NCBI GenBank assembly: GCA_022695795.1
Contig: MU404088.1
Location: 62,001-126,000, forward strand
Reading direction: 5' to 3'
Length of the DNA stretch: 64,000 nucleotides
From: Biscogniauxia marginata
Taxonomy: Eukaryota; Ascomycota; Sordariomycetes; Xylariales; Xylariaceae
The notes below the pieces were generated by a model. It was given only the letters and a program-made list of their open reading frames with translations. It was not told the origin of the DNA and ran no database searches. Positions 46,333 through 58,367 of this stretch are shown in pieces (position 1 is the first letter of the stretch; each line of letters opens with the position of its first letter). The position numbers and the translations under genes were made by a program.

Positions 46333-47176
46333 GGAGGAGGGGTGGCTGGTTATTCGCGGTGATCTCTTGAAGAGAGAGAGAGAGCAGAATGTTGTCTCTC
46401 CTTGCGCGAAACTACAGACAGAACGACTAAAAGAAGGGAGATGTCACAGCACGCAATGATCGGTGGATTGTGATTGGGAATAGCGAAGAAGTTGGGCGGT
46501 AAATCTGGGGAATGGACGCATTCAGCTAATCACTGGCACCCAAGGTGGCTAAAGATGGGTAACATTGACAAATGACTCGCATCATACCTGAAAAGATGTG
46601 GCTAAACATACCACACAAGCTGATGATCATGGGGATAATGGCCGCCTCCCTTTGAAATTCATATGCATTCTGCTGCAGAGTGGAGAGAAGATGTCGAAGC
46701 GTTCAGTATTTGGCTGATAATTAGTGGGGTCTAGTGTATGTATGTAACCCCCACCCCCTCCGCATTGTATACCTTTTAGCTACATATATTTGATCTGTAT
46801 GTAAGTATCAGAGTATATAGATATACATACATGCCCAGATATGTTCGCCCCTATCAAGTACCTGTTTATCGTAAATACTCTTAGCCAAGCATCAAGTTTA
46901 CCTGGTATCGGTAATCCCTGACATGGGTCAACATCGTAAATGTATATCGGAACAAAACCAAGAGCCATGGATACTCCTAGGCTATGGGGGTCTGGACAAT
47001 CTCTACGAATGGAGCTGAGATATTGGAAATTAGCAGCCCCAGAACGAATCAGCCTCCAGCTGCACATGCCTCGAGATTAGGTTCTCGGGTAGGACATTTC
47101 CAACAGACACAATAGGCTTGCGATATAAGCGAGTATTCGGAATGTGCCAACCGTCTATAATGCATACACGTCTAAC
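46333..47176. other. Intergenic between OTU1 and TYS1
   Basis: About 840 bases with a short (GA)n run near 46373-46384 that probably belongs to the OTU1 leader. No gene is supported. Confidence 0.5.
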
Positions 47177-49008
47177 CTAGTTTGCTGGCTGTTGCTCTAC
47201 ATTTTTATTGCTTTTTCCTGGGTGACGGGATCCCTTATCCTTGACCTTCTTGACCTTCTTTTCGGGCGGCGGGTAGGCTCGCAACGTTATTTCTTGCCAT
47301 TCGGGAGAAGCTTTGAATGCGGCTTGGATAGGGGCCATAAGCTCGACCAGTACCTTCCCCACAGCCGGTTTCAGTAATTGCGGCGTCAACTAGATAGTTG
47401 TTAGCACTCTAATCAACCAAAATCTTTCCAAGTACTCATTCGTGAGACATGCCACATCGTTCCTGTAGTCGTCGTGGATTTGCTGAATGTCCGTGTACAC
47501 AAGTGGTTCCAGGCCATCTCGCTCACGCTCAACCCGGAATTCGCGCTTTCCCTTGAGACCGGCAGCGGGGAGGAGGACGAATTCGATGAATGATAGGACA
47601 CCGTTTCCTTCTACCACTTTCGGGGCAGCCTCGGCTTTCCGTATCTTCCTGGTAACAACCTCTGGAGGATCGAGAAGATCTATCTTGCTGTCTGTAGTCT
47701 GTGAGTGGCCCGGCCAGGCAGAGAAAAACAATTCAAAGGTGAGATTGTACCTTCGTCGCTAGAGCTCACTGTGATAATAATCGTCAGTAAGGATCCCGTC
47801 ATTGATAAATATCGGGTGATATCAGGATTCTAGGGGTAGGGCCTTTTTTCTTTTTTCTTTGGAGTGGTCTTCAGACCCTACACGACGGCTGGAAGGGAAG
47901 TACGATCGATCTGTTCAACCAAAGTATTACTCACTTTTACCACCTCGTAGACCAGGCACCATGGGGTTGAGCAGATGGGCGCGCTAATAGTACGTAAGTC
48001 ATGATATTCGAGGCTGATGCCCGGAGCTATGACGAACTTACCTCCTTGTATCCGACCCGTGGCAGCCATTCTTTTGCGGCCGTAAACAATTTTCTCTGGT
48101 CGACACCTGGAGATTCTTAGAAAACAAATCCCATTCAAGCTCCATACTGGAAAAATCACCTCCGAACTGTGCATCTACCTTAAGATGCTCCTCATCCAAA
48201 ACCTGCAGAATAGGGTAAAGGAGGCCGCTGAGTGGACTGTTGGCTGATTGCTTGACAACTTCGGCACCCGCTTTCTTTGCATCGTGTTCTGAAACTAGAG
48301 AACAGAGCTTGTACACATCCATTATGTACTCGGGACTTTTTTGGTAAGAGCTTCCGAGGACAAACTTCAGTTTCTCCGTAGACACGCCCACGGTTTCAAG
48401 CATATTCTGAATTGCATATCGATAGAACTTTGACCGATACTCGACGAGCTCGATAGGGGCCTTGAGGTTGTCGAGGAATCCATGGCTACATAATATGTCA
48501 ATACCCCTATTTTCTAGTCTCATGCTTTACTTCTAGAGATGGTATGGCATATTCTCGGCACAGAGAGTGAACCGGGATCTTAAGGCGTTTTCACATACTA
48601 AAGGGCCTATTAGTATCAGGGTAGTAGAATGTTGAATGGAGCTAAACCAGTGGAGGCGATGGATTCTAGGGATTGGCCACGGGGGGTTTTACTGACCATG
48701 TCGGCAAGCAATATAGTGACATCGCAACCGGCAGCCAGCAGCTGGGCGATTTTTATACCAGGGACAAAGTATCCGCAGTGTGGTCGGCCAGTAGTGGCGG
48801 TACCTTGGAGGGAAGATTAGGTAGTCAGCTTAAAACGACGAATCATACACCCACCATACTCTGGCACACGGTAGTCAAGCTACTTACCCCAGTAGACACT
48901 CACATTCCGGCCTTCAGCCAAAATATTCTCGATCAACTCAGGATTGATGACCTCGGCGAGGTTTTCGCTGATGAGCGCAAACTTCTCGGCAGCGTTGAGG
49001 GTCGCCAT
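47177..49008 (-). CDS. TYS1: Cytoplasmic tyrosyl-tRNA synthetase
   Basis: Eight exons on the minus strand: 49008-48888, 48803-48697, about 48485-48160, 48106-48042, 47983-47935, 47768-47751 (18 nt), 47691-47453 and 47389-47177, about 378 aa (yeast 394). Class I signatures are visible: the HIGH-like PHCGYF at 48-53 and GGKMSSSDED, with KMSSS beginning at Lys222 and mostly encoded by the microexon. Other landmarks are '[14 protein letters not shown]', '[14 protein letters not shown]' and '[18 protein letters not shown]', then a Lys-rich tail. It charges tRNA-Tyr in the cytosol. Two junctions are odd. Exon 2 (ending GACATG before GTCAGT) and exon 3 (TAG|CCATGG) do not join in frame. Intron 7 appears to use a GC donor, or a GT donor that loses one residue. 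Confidence 0.94.
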
Positions 49009-49931
49009 GGTGGCCGCAATCCAGAGGTTTCTGTGGATAAGTAAACGAGCCCCGATGGCTGTGGACTCGTGATATCTTAAGGTATTAGAGACACGGAGTC
49101 ATTGTGACAGGCGCAGTGAGTCAACTTGAAAAAAAAATGGCGGGGTCCTACTAAGGCGCTGAATACGTGGGGTGGGGGGGGTGTGCAACGGGCTGGTGGG
49201 GTTCCAAAGGCGTTGTGATCTGTGGTGGCCGCTGATTAGGTAGGTATTTACAACTGCGGCTGACGGACTACCAGCTGGTGACTGGTTGCTGAAGTACCTC
49301 TTATATTAAGAGGCGACGTAACCTATACAATACCTATGTACCCGTAGATGTCAATAACAGGTTGGTACCTATGTTACCTTCAAACCCTTACTTCCATTAA
49401 AACTGGCATAAAATGAAGCTGCTCCGGACCGTAGTACCTTAGGTACCTAGATGATACCTAGTCATCTATAGAACGAGGTATCAAATGCAGGCGGCCTAGA
49501 TGTATTGATGTATGCATCCATGTACCTAGGCAAGAAATGATTATGTACTCTCCCCTACAAGACCGCTAAGTTCAAGTTACATGTAGCCCATACCAGTTGT
49601 GTAGGTATGTATACAGCACATATGTATCCAAGGTACATGCGCACGTACCACACTCTATTTCAGGCCTGGTAGATGTTGGTTTCGGTTGAACTTCGGGTCA
49701 GAAACCAATCGCGCCGCTGCGCTTCTGGTGCTTGAAATTCTGACGGGCATCTCTTGCTTCCATCCCCATCTGAAAGCTCCATACGCGAGGATCGTAGCTG
49801 TGACTCCATGGGCGCAATTGATCGAAATCCCGCCATGTGCGACCGTTAAGACTCGAAAAGAAGATTCAAACATTAAAGCTCCATAATAAGCAGCTTATTC
49901 TACTAGCATCGATCCCTCGCCTCTTTTCGAA
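49009..49931. promoter_or_regulatory. Divergent promoter region of TYS1 and the RSC-like gene
   Basis: A 923-base divergent spacer. Its middle (49300-49480) is dense in TACCTAGGTACC-type words (ACCTATGTACC, TTAGGTACCTAG, GATACCTAG). No TATA box was seen for either gene. Confidence 0.45.
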
Positions 49932-52900
49932 ATGGCGGACCAAGTTGCGAAGCCTGCCGATAACCCGGCAGCCGTTCGCGAGTCCATCGAAGCAAAACCG
50001 TCTCCCGAAGGCGGCGCCCAATCGCAACCCATGGACCTCGACACACCTACAGTCGGAAATGACGACGCCAGAGCCGAAGCCCCTGGAGACCCAGAGCCAA
50101 AGCCGGACACGAAGTCGCAGGCAGAACGCGACGCGAATACGGATGGAGACGCTGACGCCGAGGGGGAACCGGACGCGGACCCTCAGCCTGTGCAAGGCCA
50201 TGCCCCCGAACGCCTCGATAACGAAATGCTCAATGTGATTGAGAACCTAGCAAATTACCTTACCATGTATAAGGATTCCGAGTAAGTGACCATCCCCGCG
50301 ACGGCGCGACGGCGCGACTCCTTTATTATAACGGCTGACCTCAACGCGACGCAAGTGGCTACCAAATCGCCTCCCAGTTTCAACGCATCCCGAACAGACG
50401 GCTTCTACCCGACTACCACGAGGTCATCAAGGAGCCTACCGCCTTCAGTACAATCCGAGTAAGACAGGTGAAATTCGGTATAGTGCTAGCAATGGTCCTG
50501 CTAATACCCTGTAACACAGACCAAGAAACTCAAGAAGCAATACGCTACCTTCTCCGAGTTTGTCCGGGATCTCACCCTTATCACCCACAATGCCCAAGTG
50601 TACAACCGACCGTCCTCGCAGGTCTTTAAGGATGCCGTTCGTCTCCGGGAGGTATTTCAGGAGGAGCTCCAGAAGCTTGTCGATGATGGTACGATTACTG
50701 CTGAGGATGCCGTCCTCCCCGATCTTGGGGAAATCCCCGAGGCGGAAGATTCTGCGCCGGAGGAACTAGACGAAGACGATGTAGATGACGACGACGACGA
50801 CGACGACGACGAGGATGAAGATGACGATGACGACGATTCCGATGATGACGGTGTCCGTCGTAGAGGAAGACGCAGCGGTCGTCGATCAGCCTTCGGTCGA
50901 AAATCAGATATGAGGGACGATGATACGCATAAGAGGAGAGGCCGCCCGCCCAAAGTATTCACCCCGGTGGAAGCTCGTATCCACTCCTTGCTGAAGGGCC
51001 TACGCAAGATGAAGCATCCTAATGGCGACCTCCTGATTATCCCGTTCGAGAAACTCCCAGACAAACAGACCAATCCTGATTACTACAGCGCCATCAGCAA
51101 TCCCATCGCGCTAGATACCATTAAAAAGAAGTACAAGAGAAAGAAGTACCACAATGTGGATCAGGCGATGAGGGACATCGACTTGATGTTTGAAAATGCG
51201 AAGGAATATAACGAGGAGACGAGCCAGCTATACAAGGACGCCGTTGCTCTGCAACAACATGCAAGGCAGCTTGCCGAGCAGGAGAAGGCAAAACCTGACA
51301 AGGAATTCAAAGACGAAGATGGTAGACGACCCCTACCAGAAATCCGTCATAAGGGAGAAGTCTGGAAAGTCGGTTAGTTCAAGACGGAAAAACTCGTTTC
51401 AGGCGGACGGCGTTGCTAACTTGGTTGACCTAGGTGACTGGGTTCATATCACCAATGAAAATGACCTGTCCAAGCCAATCGTGGCACAGATCTATCGCAC
51501 CTGGGAAGACCGCGACGGGCAGCAGTGGGTGAATGCCTGCTGGTACTATCGGCCCGAACAGACGGTTCATCGTTTTGAAAAGCATTTCTTCCAGAACGAG
51601 GTAGTCAAGACCGGACAATACCGAGACCACCGCATTGACCAGGTAGTCGATCGATGTTTCGTCATGTTCGTAACGAGGTACAACAAGGGCAGGCCCCGGG
51701 GCTTCCCAAAGGATAAACAGGTCTACGTCTGCGAGGCTCGCTATAACGAAGACAAGCACAAGCTGAACAAGATCAAGACCTGGGCAAGCTGCGTGCCCGA
51801 CGAGGTGCGAGAGAAGGACTACGAGATGGACCTGTTTGACGTTCCCCAGAAGCTGAAAAAGATGCCGAGTCCCATCAAGCACCTTCTCCGGGACGATGCG
51901 AAACCCACGGATGACCTGCCAAAGCCGACATGGGGAGCCCCAAATGCCCCGCCTCTCATTGGGGCTGTACATTGTCGTGAGCGCGAGGCGAATGTAAGTG
52001 CCACTGCTCAGATTCATCTGAGATCCCTTCATTCTCGCCCGATAAGCAAGACCCTTACAATCCAGCGAACCCCCCTCCTCCCCTTATCGATTACGCTGCG
52101 TTCCAGTGTGTCATTTTTCTTACCTTTTCTCCCCCTTTGGTCTTTTCTTTTTTTAAGTTCTTCCCCAAACCGCAACGCGTTCCTTTATTGCTCGTTTGCA
52201 ATACTGACCAAGTTCCTTTTCTTTTCTCCAGGAATCCCCGCCGCCCGAGCCGACACCGTCTCCTCCACCGCCGGCTCCTATTGACCCATTCCGTCGTCCA
52301 TCTATGATGCAGGCAACACGCCCTGTCGACGGCCAAGGCGATATCGCAATGGGGAACACGTCTCACTTCCCGGCGATGCCTGTGCCACCCACTCCGACGG
52401 CTAGCCATGCTGCAGCCGCGTACACGCCCCATTACGCGCCGCGTCCCAGTCCCACCCCGGTGCCCGTTCCGCACTACGGTGCCCATCCCCCATATCAGGG
52501 TGGACATGCGACGCCCCAGATGCCGCCACAGACCCCACACTACCAACCCCATCAACCACACCAGCCCCCGGCCTTCAACGGGTACCCATCGCAGTACAGC
52601 GCAGCTCCCGCGCCTATGACCCACCAACCTCATCACCCTCCCCACCAGATGGGCAATTCCCTGGTCGCTTACGATGCGTCGCAGCGCCTAGCCCCTTCGC
52701 CTGCGCGTAATTCTATCGCTCCCGTCCCGGGCCCCGCTGCGCATCCCCAGGTCAACGCATATAATCCGCCGCGTCCGGTCGAAGTCTACATGCTCCATGA
52801 GGCAATGAACTCGGCTATTCCCGAGGAAACCCGTGCGCAGTTCCTACGTGACGAATCCGATACGGTCTTGTTCTTCACACAACCCCCTCTAGTTCGGCCA

Positions 52901-53209
52901 CACCCTGGCGTGTCTAATGAGTGTGCCGGGCTCGGCCATAGCGTCCGCTACCTTGCCGATCGCGCCCGCGAGGTCGAGGATCGTCGTGCGAAACGCAAGG
53001 CAAGAGATGAGTTGCGCAAGCAAGACGAGAAGAAACGACTAGAAACGGAAGAAGCTGCTGCAGAGAAGCAGAAGGAGGAGCTAATCGACAGAGCAGCCGC
53101 TATCTTTACAAGCTGGGTGAAGGACATGCAAGCGGAGAATGAAGTCCTAGATGCATCTTACGGTGGTTGGAGTGTGAGGGATGAAGATATCGACGCAGTC
53201 AAGCCCTGA
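49932..53209 (+). CDS. RSC1: RSC-complex-type double-bromodomain, AT-hook, BAH protein (Rsc1/Rsc2-like)
   Basis: Five exons: 49932-50281, 50356-50458, 50520-51372, 51434-51993 and 52232-53209, 947 aa. Bromodomain 1 (about 97-205) spans three exons, with 'QFQRIPNRRLLPDYHEVIKEPTAFSTIR' and the acetyl-lysine Asn in NAQVYN. An Asp/Glu run (about 237-262) and an AT hook (RRGRPPK, about 290) follow. Bromodomain 2 is at about 302-408 ('LPDKQTNPDYYSAISNPIALDTI', ENAKEYN). The BAH domain is at about 430-560 ('GDWVHITNEND...IAQIYRTWED'-type, 'WYYRPEQTVH', 'CFVMFVTRYNKGRP'), then a Pro/His/Gln-rich region and a C-terminal coiled coil. It would be a nuclear subunit of the RSC chromatin remodeller. The 238-nt last intron may hide a 63-nt exon. 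Confidence 0.92.
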
Positions 53210-54945
53210 GCAAATGCATATCCGTACGTACACAACTACTAAGCAGGGTCCTCGAGCTTGAGAATCAATTCGTGATGTCTTTTGATATTTATCCGCTGGG
53301 CGTGTTAGGGGCGTTTGCGGTCCGGATGGAAAACCTGTTGGCGTTTGTAGATACCACTTCTCTACCATGGCTGGTGTTGAACTGCCTACCTAGTCGTCAG
53401 CCTTCAGGGCAGGCTCTGGCTGTACAATAGGTTGTACTACTGTAGATTATAATTGGAGGACCCGGGTTAATTAAGTCTTGATTTCTAATAACACTGAACA
53501 TCGTAAATTATCAACACGAGCCTCTTACGACAGCCGAACGAGAACGGTTGACTACAGGATGCAAGACCATATCTACCTTAGGTACCTGGTAGGCCAATCT
53601 TGGCCAACTAAGAGTGCAACAAGCTATTCCTGCAATTGACCAAAAACACCTAACCCAGTCGGGTAGTTGCATCATTTCTTCTTTGTGCGGCTGGCGTATC
53701 AATAGGTAGGTAGGTATTTAGGTATATGACTAACTCCGGGAGATGGGTGTGATTGTTCCAAAACATTGAATGCAGGCAAGGTAAACTGTATAACATGTAA
53801 GTACCTAGGTACCTAGGTATGTAGGTACATAATATAGGTACCTAGATATGTAGTGTGGGTCTGATAGCTACAAGGTATAAGTACCTAAGGTACATGCCTA
53901 CAAGAATCAAGTACATGTATATGTATGAACCTTGTGTTTAAGGTTATATAAAGTAAAGCCAGTATTTTCAATACTTATCTACCTACTCAAGGACATATAG
54001 ATAAGTGAGTTGTGTTCCGGGGACAGTGACAGCTCCGTGGAAGTGTCATAAGGTACAATTAGGTATGTACGTACACATCATTCCCTCTGTATACGATCCT
54101 GTCTGTACAATACCTACCTACATCAATGTACGTGGCAGTCTTAGAGAAGACCGGTACCTAGATACCCAAGCAGCCTAAGTCTGCCCATGCAAGGGCCACC
54201 ACTAAGCCAATATAGGTAATTTTGTGCTGTCTCGCCCCGCTATAGCCGTGAAGGGGCCCACCGAAGTGGCGGCTACTAACTGGTATTAAATCATTCAACC
54301 CTCAATCGAGAACCTGAGGTCCGGTCAAAGTCCCATAGAAAGCTATATGAGCCTCCTTCACGACGACCTCCCATGGAGCGCGGACTAAGTACCCTTCCTT
54401 TTTTGTTGCAGCCCTCTAATAAATACTTCCTCCGTCCTCCCACCCTCTTCGCAACCAGTAGCACCAGTAGCAGCCAGTCCTACTCCTGTCAAGTTGCAGC
54501 GCATCTCTTCTCCTCGCATCATTGACCGAATATGAATACCTTAAACATCAATTCTCACCCTCCGCGCCTTTCTAACGAGTAGTCAGTCATACTCAGACAA
54601 TTCTCCGTTGGTACGTCGCATTATCACATCGATGAGCCCTCCTCCTACTTGTGAGCATCGTGGTTCTACCTAGATCATCCGGTTCTTCCGTGCCATATTA
54701 TTTCCACCTCCACCTCCACCTCCACCTTTATCTTCACCTTCACACCTTCACCCCGCCCTCGTCTTGACCTTTACCTTCGTCACCAATCCTCACATGCGTA
54801 CGCCTCAATGGAATGGGCATTCAACTAACTGCCTAACAGCCCCCGTGGCCCATTACCTTACTTTGCACTTCAGTGTCTCCTCATCTTCAACCCTCTCCAT
54901 TAGTCACTTTACCCTTCCATCCAAAATCTTTTCATCGCCACCAGT
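53210..54945. other. Intergenic rich in AGGTACCT palindromes; leader of the NYN gene
   Basis: Between 53570 and 54170 the sequence is saturated with GTACCTAGGTACCTAGGTA-type words. From about 54400 it becomes C/T-rich, including (CCTCCA)n at about 54703-54730, typical of a long leader for the gene at 54946. No gene is supported. Confidence 0.5.
53570..54170. repeat. Dense cluster of TAGGTACCTA palindromic words
   Basis: Direct and overlapping copies of GTACCTAGGTACCTAGGTA, TAGGTACCTAGAT, GTACCTAAGGTAC and GGTATGTACGTAC occur. It is the densest of several such clusters in the window and lies in a spacer without genes. Confidence 0.65.
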
Positions 54946-57174
54946 ATGGCTTTTGGCCTACGCCCAACAGAGGATAAATCCACCAACAGAGCTATCGTCA
55001 TCGAGAGGTCTTCTCCATCCGAATTGCGCCCTGTCACACCTGATGGCCTTGACGTGATTTCGCCTCAATCCCCTCCAGCCAGCAGCCAATTGTCATCCAC
55101 GCATGTCAGGATGAAGGCAATTCCACAGAAGCCAGGTCCTCACGGATCCCGCGTCGTCAAGAAGAGGACTTCATATCCTAGATTGGGAGATGGGCTCGCT
55201 AATCTCCTTGCAAAAAACGGCATCACGACTAATCACTTTAGAATATCGGCTATCGACCACGAACCTCTAGTCTGCGCAGGTGACGGAATTGACAACCACA
55301 CTTCTGGGAGCGATCCTGACACTTCTCCCCCCGCTGTGAAATCTAGTCAGAATACGCCTATTCTTCCTGAAAAGGAGGATATTGAACTGACTACTGGACT
55401 CACTTCCAACCCAAAGCTATCAAAGCTCGGCCACACAAAGTTCAACACAGTACTGGAGACTTCTGGCTCTGCGATTAACGCTAGTATATTGCATGGCTTC
55501 AGCATTGAGCAGAGACAAAACAACGCAGCCAGAGATGTAGCTGCTTCCACAGAAGTGTCCATTGAATCTGCGACCAATGTTGGCATTACTATGTACGATT
55601 CCTCGTTTGCCTCTAGCGATGACACGCCGCCCGACTACGGATCCACTGCCTCTGGTGATGGAATTGTTCTATCTAGTCCAAACTCTACACCTTGCACGCC
55701 TTGCGGAGATTATGGTGAGCAGTCTATCGGTTCACCTGCTAAGGGAAATAGCCGGGTACAGTCCACCAACACTCCTTTGTTCGAGCTGGCTGTGGACCAT
55801 GTTAGCCAGGATCAGCCGACGCGAAACTTGATGAACCAGCCTTCTACACACCATACCCCGCCTAAAGACGAAACACATGCTATCGATGCTGGCGCTTCCG
55901 TCATTTCTTTCCATAGTATAAGCATGGGCCTGGGCAGCAAGCAGGTCGCAGTGGATTGTCCCGTATCAGATAGTCATGAGAAACCGCTCCATATGACCCT
56001 TGACGACGATAGAGTCAAGTTAATCAAGGCCGAAGTTGAAGCCAACGTCCTCGATTCATACGAGAAGGGTAATATTACCCTACCACAAGCCAAGCTCATC
56101 GCTAGACATAACCAACTCTGGATTTTGCTTGCAATTCTCGAAGAGCGTGAGAGCCGTTCAGCTGCTGCATTCGGAATGCCCACTTTGTCCAAGTGTACGG
56201 AGAAGGTAGACGAAGTCACCAAGCGACACGCGAACCCTGTAGGGCTAGGCCAGAACATCGTGCCGACTTCTATATTCAATCCATACACGGAATGGAGCGA
56301 CTTGAAGCAAATACCTACCCATCAAGCCCCGCTGTTCCTTTCGGCAGAGGAAATAAAAATCGGGGATTTCATCAGAAAGCTCAACGCCCAATCTTTTCGA
56401 GGCACCTCCACAGTTGTCCAGAAGCCGGTGCATATCTTTGTCGATATGTCCAACATCTTCATCGGCTTTTGTGATTCATGGAAAATTTCACAAGGAATAC
56501 CGGTCCAGCAATTCATCAGAGCACCGGCTTTCAACTTCAAGGTTTTTGCAAGCATCATGCAGCGTGGTCGTACTGCCATGAAGAGAATACTCGCTGGATC
56601 CGTTGCAGGTGTTGCAAATGAACGCGTCAGGTGGCCCCGCTATCTTCTCGAGGCAGCAGAGTGTGGTTACGAAATGAACATTTTCAACCGGGTCCAGAAG
56701 CCTTCCCCGGGCAAATCTAAGCGACGAGGCCGGACGCCGCCCCAGGGTAGTATATACAACACCGCCGAGCTGGGGATCACTAGTGGTGATGAATCCCCAG
56801 AAGATGCAGGCTATCAAAAGACAGAAACCAAAAATGGGGAGCAGGGTGTTGACGAAAATCTACACCTTAACATGATGAACAGCATGCTGGATTGCATGGG
56901 AGAACCGGCAACAATGGTGCTTGCAACCGGAGATGCGGCCCAGGCTGAATTTTCTGGCGGCTTCATGCAATACGCGACCCGGGCGCTCGATAGAGGGTGG
57001 AATCTTGAACTTATCACTTGGAAGAAGACGATATCGTCGTCTTGGACCGCTTCAGCCTTCCTAGAGAGATATCGTCAGCAGTTCCGGATCATCTACTTAG
57101 ATGCATTTCTCGACGAGCTCAATGCTGACCTTTTGCCGTGTCTCACCCAAGGCTTCGAATCCCAATGGATTTAG
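54946..57174 (+). CDS. NYN (PIN-like nuclease) domain protein of filamentous fungi
   Basis: Single-exon gene of 742 aa. Residues 1-370 are Ser/Thr/Pro-rich and disordered. A conserved helical stretch (about 360-410, 'DRVKLIKAEVEANVLDSYEKGN', 'LARHNQLWILLAILEER'-like) precedes a NYN domain split by an insert. Its first strand, 'VHIFVDMSNIFIGFCD', has the metal-binding Asp500 at its end. Its second acidic site is Asp663 in 'MVLATGDAAQAEFSGGF', followed by 'YATRALDRGWNLELITWKKTISSSW' and 'FRIIYLDAFLDEL'. The Asp pattern suggests an active ribonuclease of the LOTUS/limkain-MARF1 relative type. Target RNA and pathway are unknown. It is probably cytoplasmic or in RNA granules, by family analogy only. 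Confidence 0.85.
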   Translation: MAFGLRPTEDKSTNRAIVIERSSPSELRPVTPDGLDVISPQSPPASSQLSSTHVRMKAIPQKPGPHGSRVVKKRTSYPRLGDGLANLLAKNGITTNHFRISAIDHEPLVCAGDGIDNHTSGSDPDTSPPAVKSSQNTPILPEKEDIELTTGLTSNPKLSKLGHTKFNTVLETSGSAINASILHGFSIEQRQNNAARDVAASTEVSIESATNVGITMYDSSFASSDDTPPDYGSTASGDGIVLSSPNSTPCTPCGDYGEQSIGSPAKGNSRVQSTNTPLFELAVDHVSQDQPTRNLMNQPSTHHTPPKDETHAIDAGASVISFHSISMGLGSKQVAVDCPVSDSHEKPLHMTLDDDRVKLIKAEVEANVLDSYEKGNITLPQAKLIARHNQLWILLAILEERESRSAAAFGMPTLSKCTEKVDEVTKRHANPVGLGQNIVPTSIFNPYTEWSDLKQIPTHQAPLFLSAEEIKIGDFIRKLNAQSFRGTSTVVQKPVHIFVDMSNIFIGFCDSWKISQGIPVQQFIRAPAFNFKVFASIMQRGRTAMKRILAGSVAGVANERVRWPRYLLEAAECGYEMNIFNRVQKPSPGKSKRRGRTPPQGSIYNTAELGITSGDESPEDAGYQKTETKNGEQGVDENLHLNMMNSMLDCMGEPATMVLATGDAAQAEFSGGFMQYATRALDRGWNLELITWKKTISSSWTASAFLERYRQQFRIIYLDAFLDELNADLLPCLTQGFESQWI

Positions 57175-58367
57175 GTATGGTAGTTTGGACGAGGATAGGG
57201 AAGTTATAGGCCTAGCCATTTCAGCATCAGTCGCCGACAGTTGATATCAACTTCTTTCGATCTTCGACTCGCTACATTTTTGGCCTTACCTCTTCCCTCC
57301 CGTCAAATTTATATCACTCTCGACACGCAGGGTATATAATATGATCTCGCAAAGGGCTTTTATATACCCCCCAAGAATTGGCAAGATGCGCTGCCAGGTG
57401 TTGCTTTTAGCACAATAGTATTTCAAGGCGTACATACACTCGATCTGCAATGCCTCTGTTGAGGATTTGTGGCCATCGATATATTTATACGGCCTTGTTG
57501 CATTAAAGGATTGGAAGATGTTTCATCCCAAAGTTATCTTTATTGACGATTTGACGAGGACCCTGTCATGACGACGACGACGGTGACCTTTCAGTACGGA
57601 AGACTCGAACGGATGGACACGACACACCATGAGGAACAAAACTGCATTACGCTTGCGTCGGAGAGATGACATCTTGGGATTGTGAAGCCTGCTGTCCCTT
57701 GGTTGTGTCTTGGCTGGCGTAGCCTGGAGGACAAGTCTTCTTTTGTTCTGCAAAATACCCATTCGCATCGCATTGGCGTTCTATAGGAGGAGAGTTCTTT
57801 GTATTCTTTATTTTCTTTTTCTTCATCTTCCCACCGAAAATCTCCTTATACATGCATTGGAGGGGCGTCATTTACATGTTGACGAGTAGGATCGATCGAG
57901 TTGGGAGGTCGCACTTATCTATGCTTAGGAGAGGTTTGATATTGGAAGGAAATGGGAAGACGAAGATATTTGCACATGGCACATTGCATCCTGGTGCCCC
58001 TTAGATATAAGACTATACGGCCATTGTTAATAAATATATTGCAGGCCCCCTTTTTGTCTCGAAATGTTATATGGCCGGATGGTAGGTATTTTGCCTGGTA
58101 CCGCATGTGAGTTGAATTTCTTTTTCTGGTCGTCGTATCACCTTCCGTGTTGCATGAAAGATGTGCGATTTAAATATAATGTAACTATAATGTGGCTTTC
58201 CCAGGAAAATGGACAACTCTAATGTCATGTTTGTCCTGTCTTCCATTGTCCTCCGTGTCCCCCACCCCTCACTCTTCCTCGAAGCCTAGCCTCCAACGCC
58301 ATACTCACGCGCCCATTTTGTCTCGAACTCTACGGCACATGCTCGTCTCTGTCGACTTTGGCCCTAA
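57175..58367. other. Intergenic between NYN and glycosyltransferase genes
   Basis: AT-leaning 1.2 kb with the NYN 3' UTR and the glycosyltransferase leader (C-rich from about 58240). No supported gene was seen. Confidence 0.5.
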
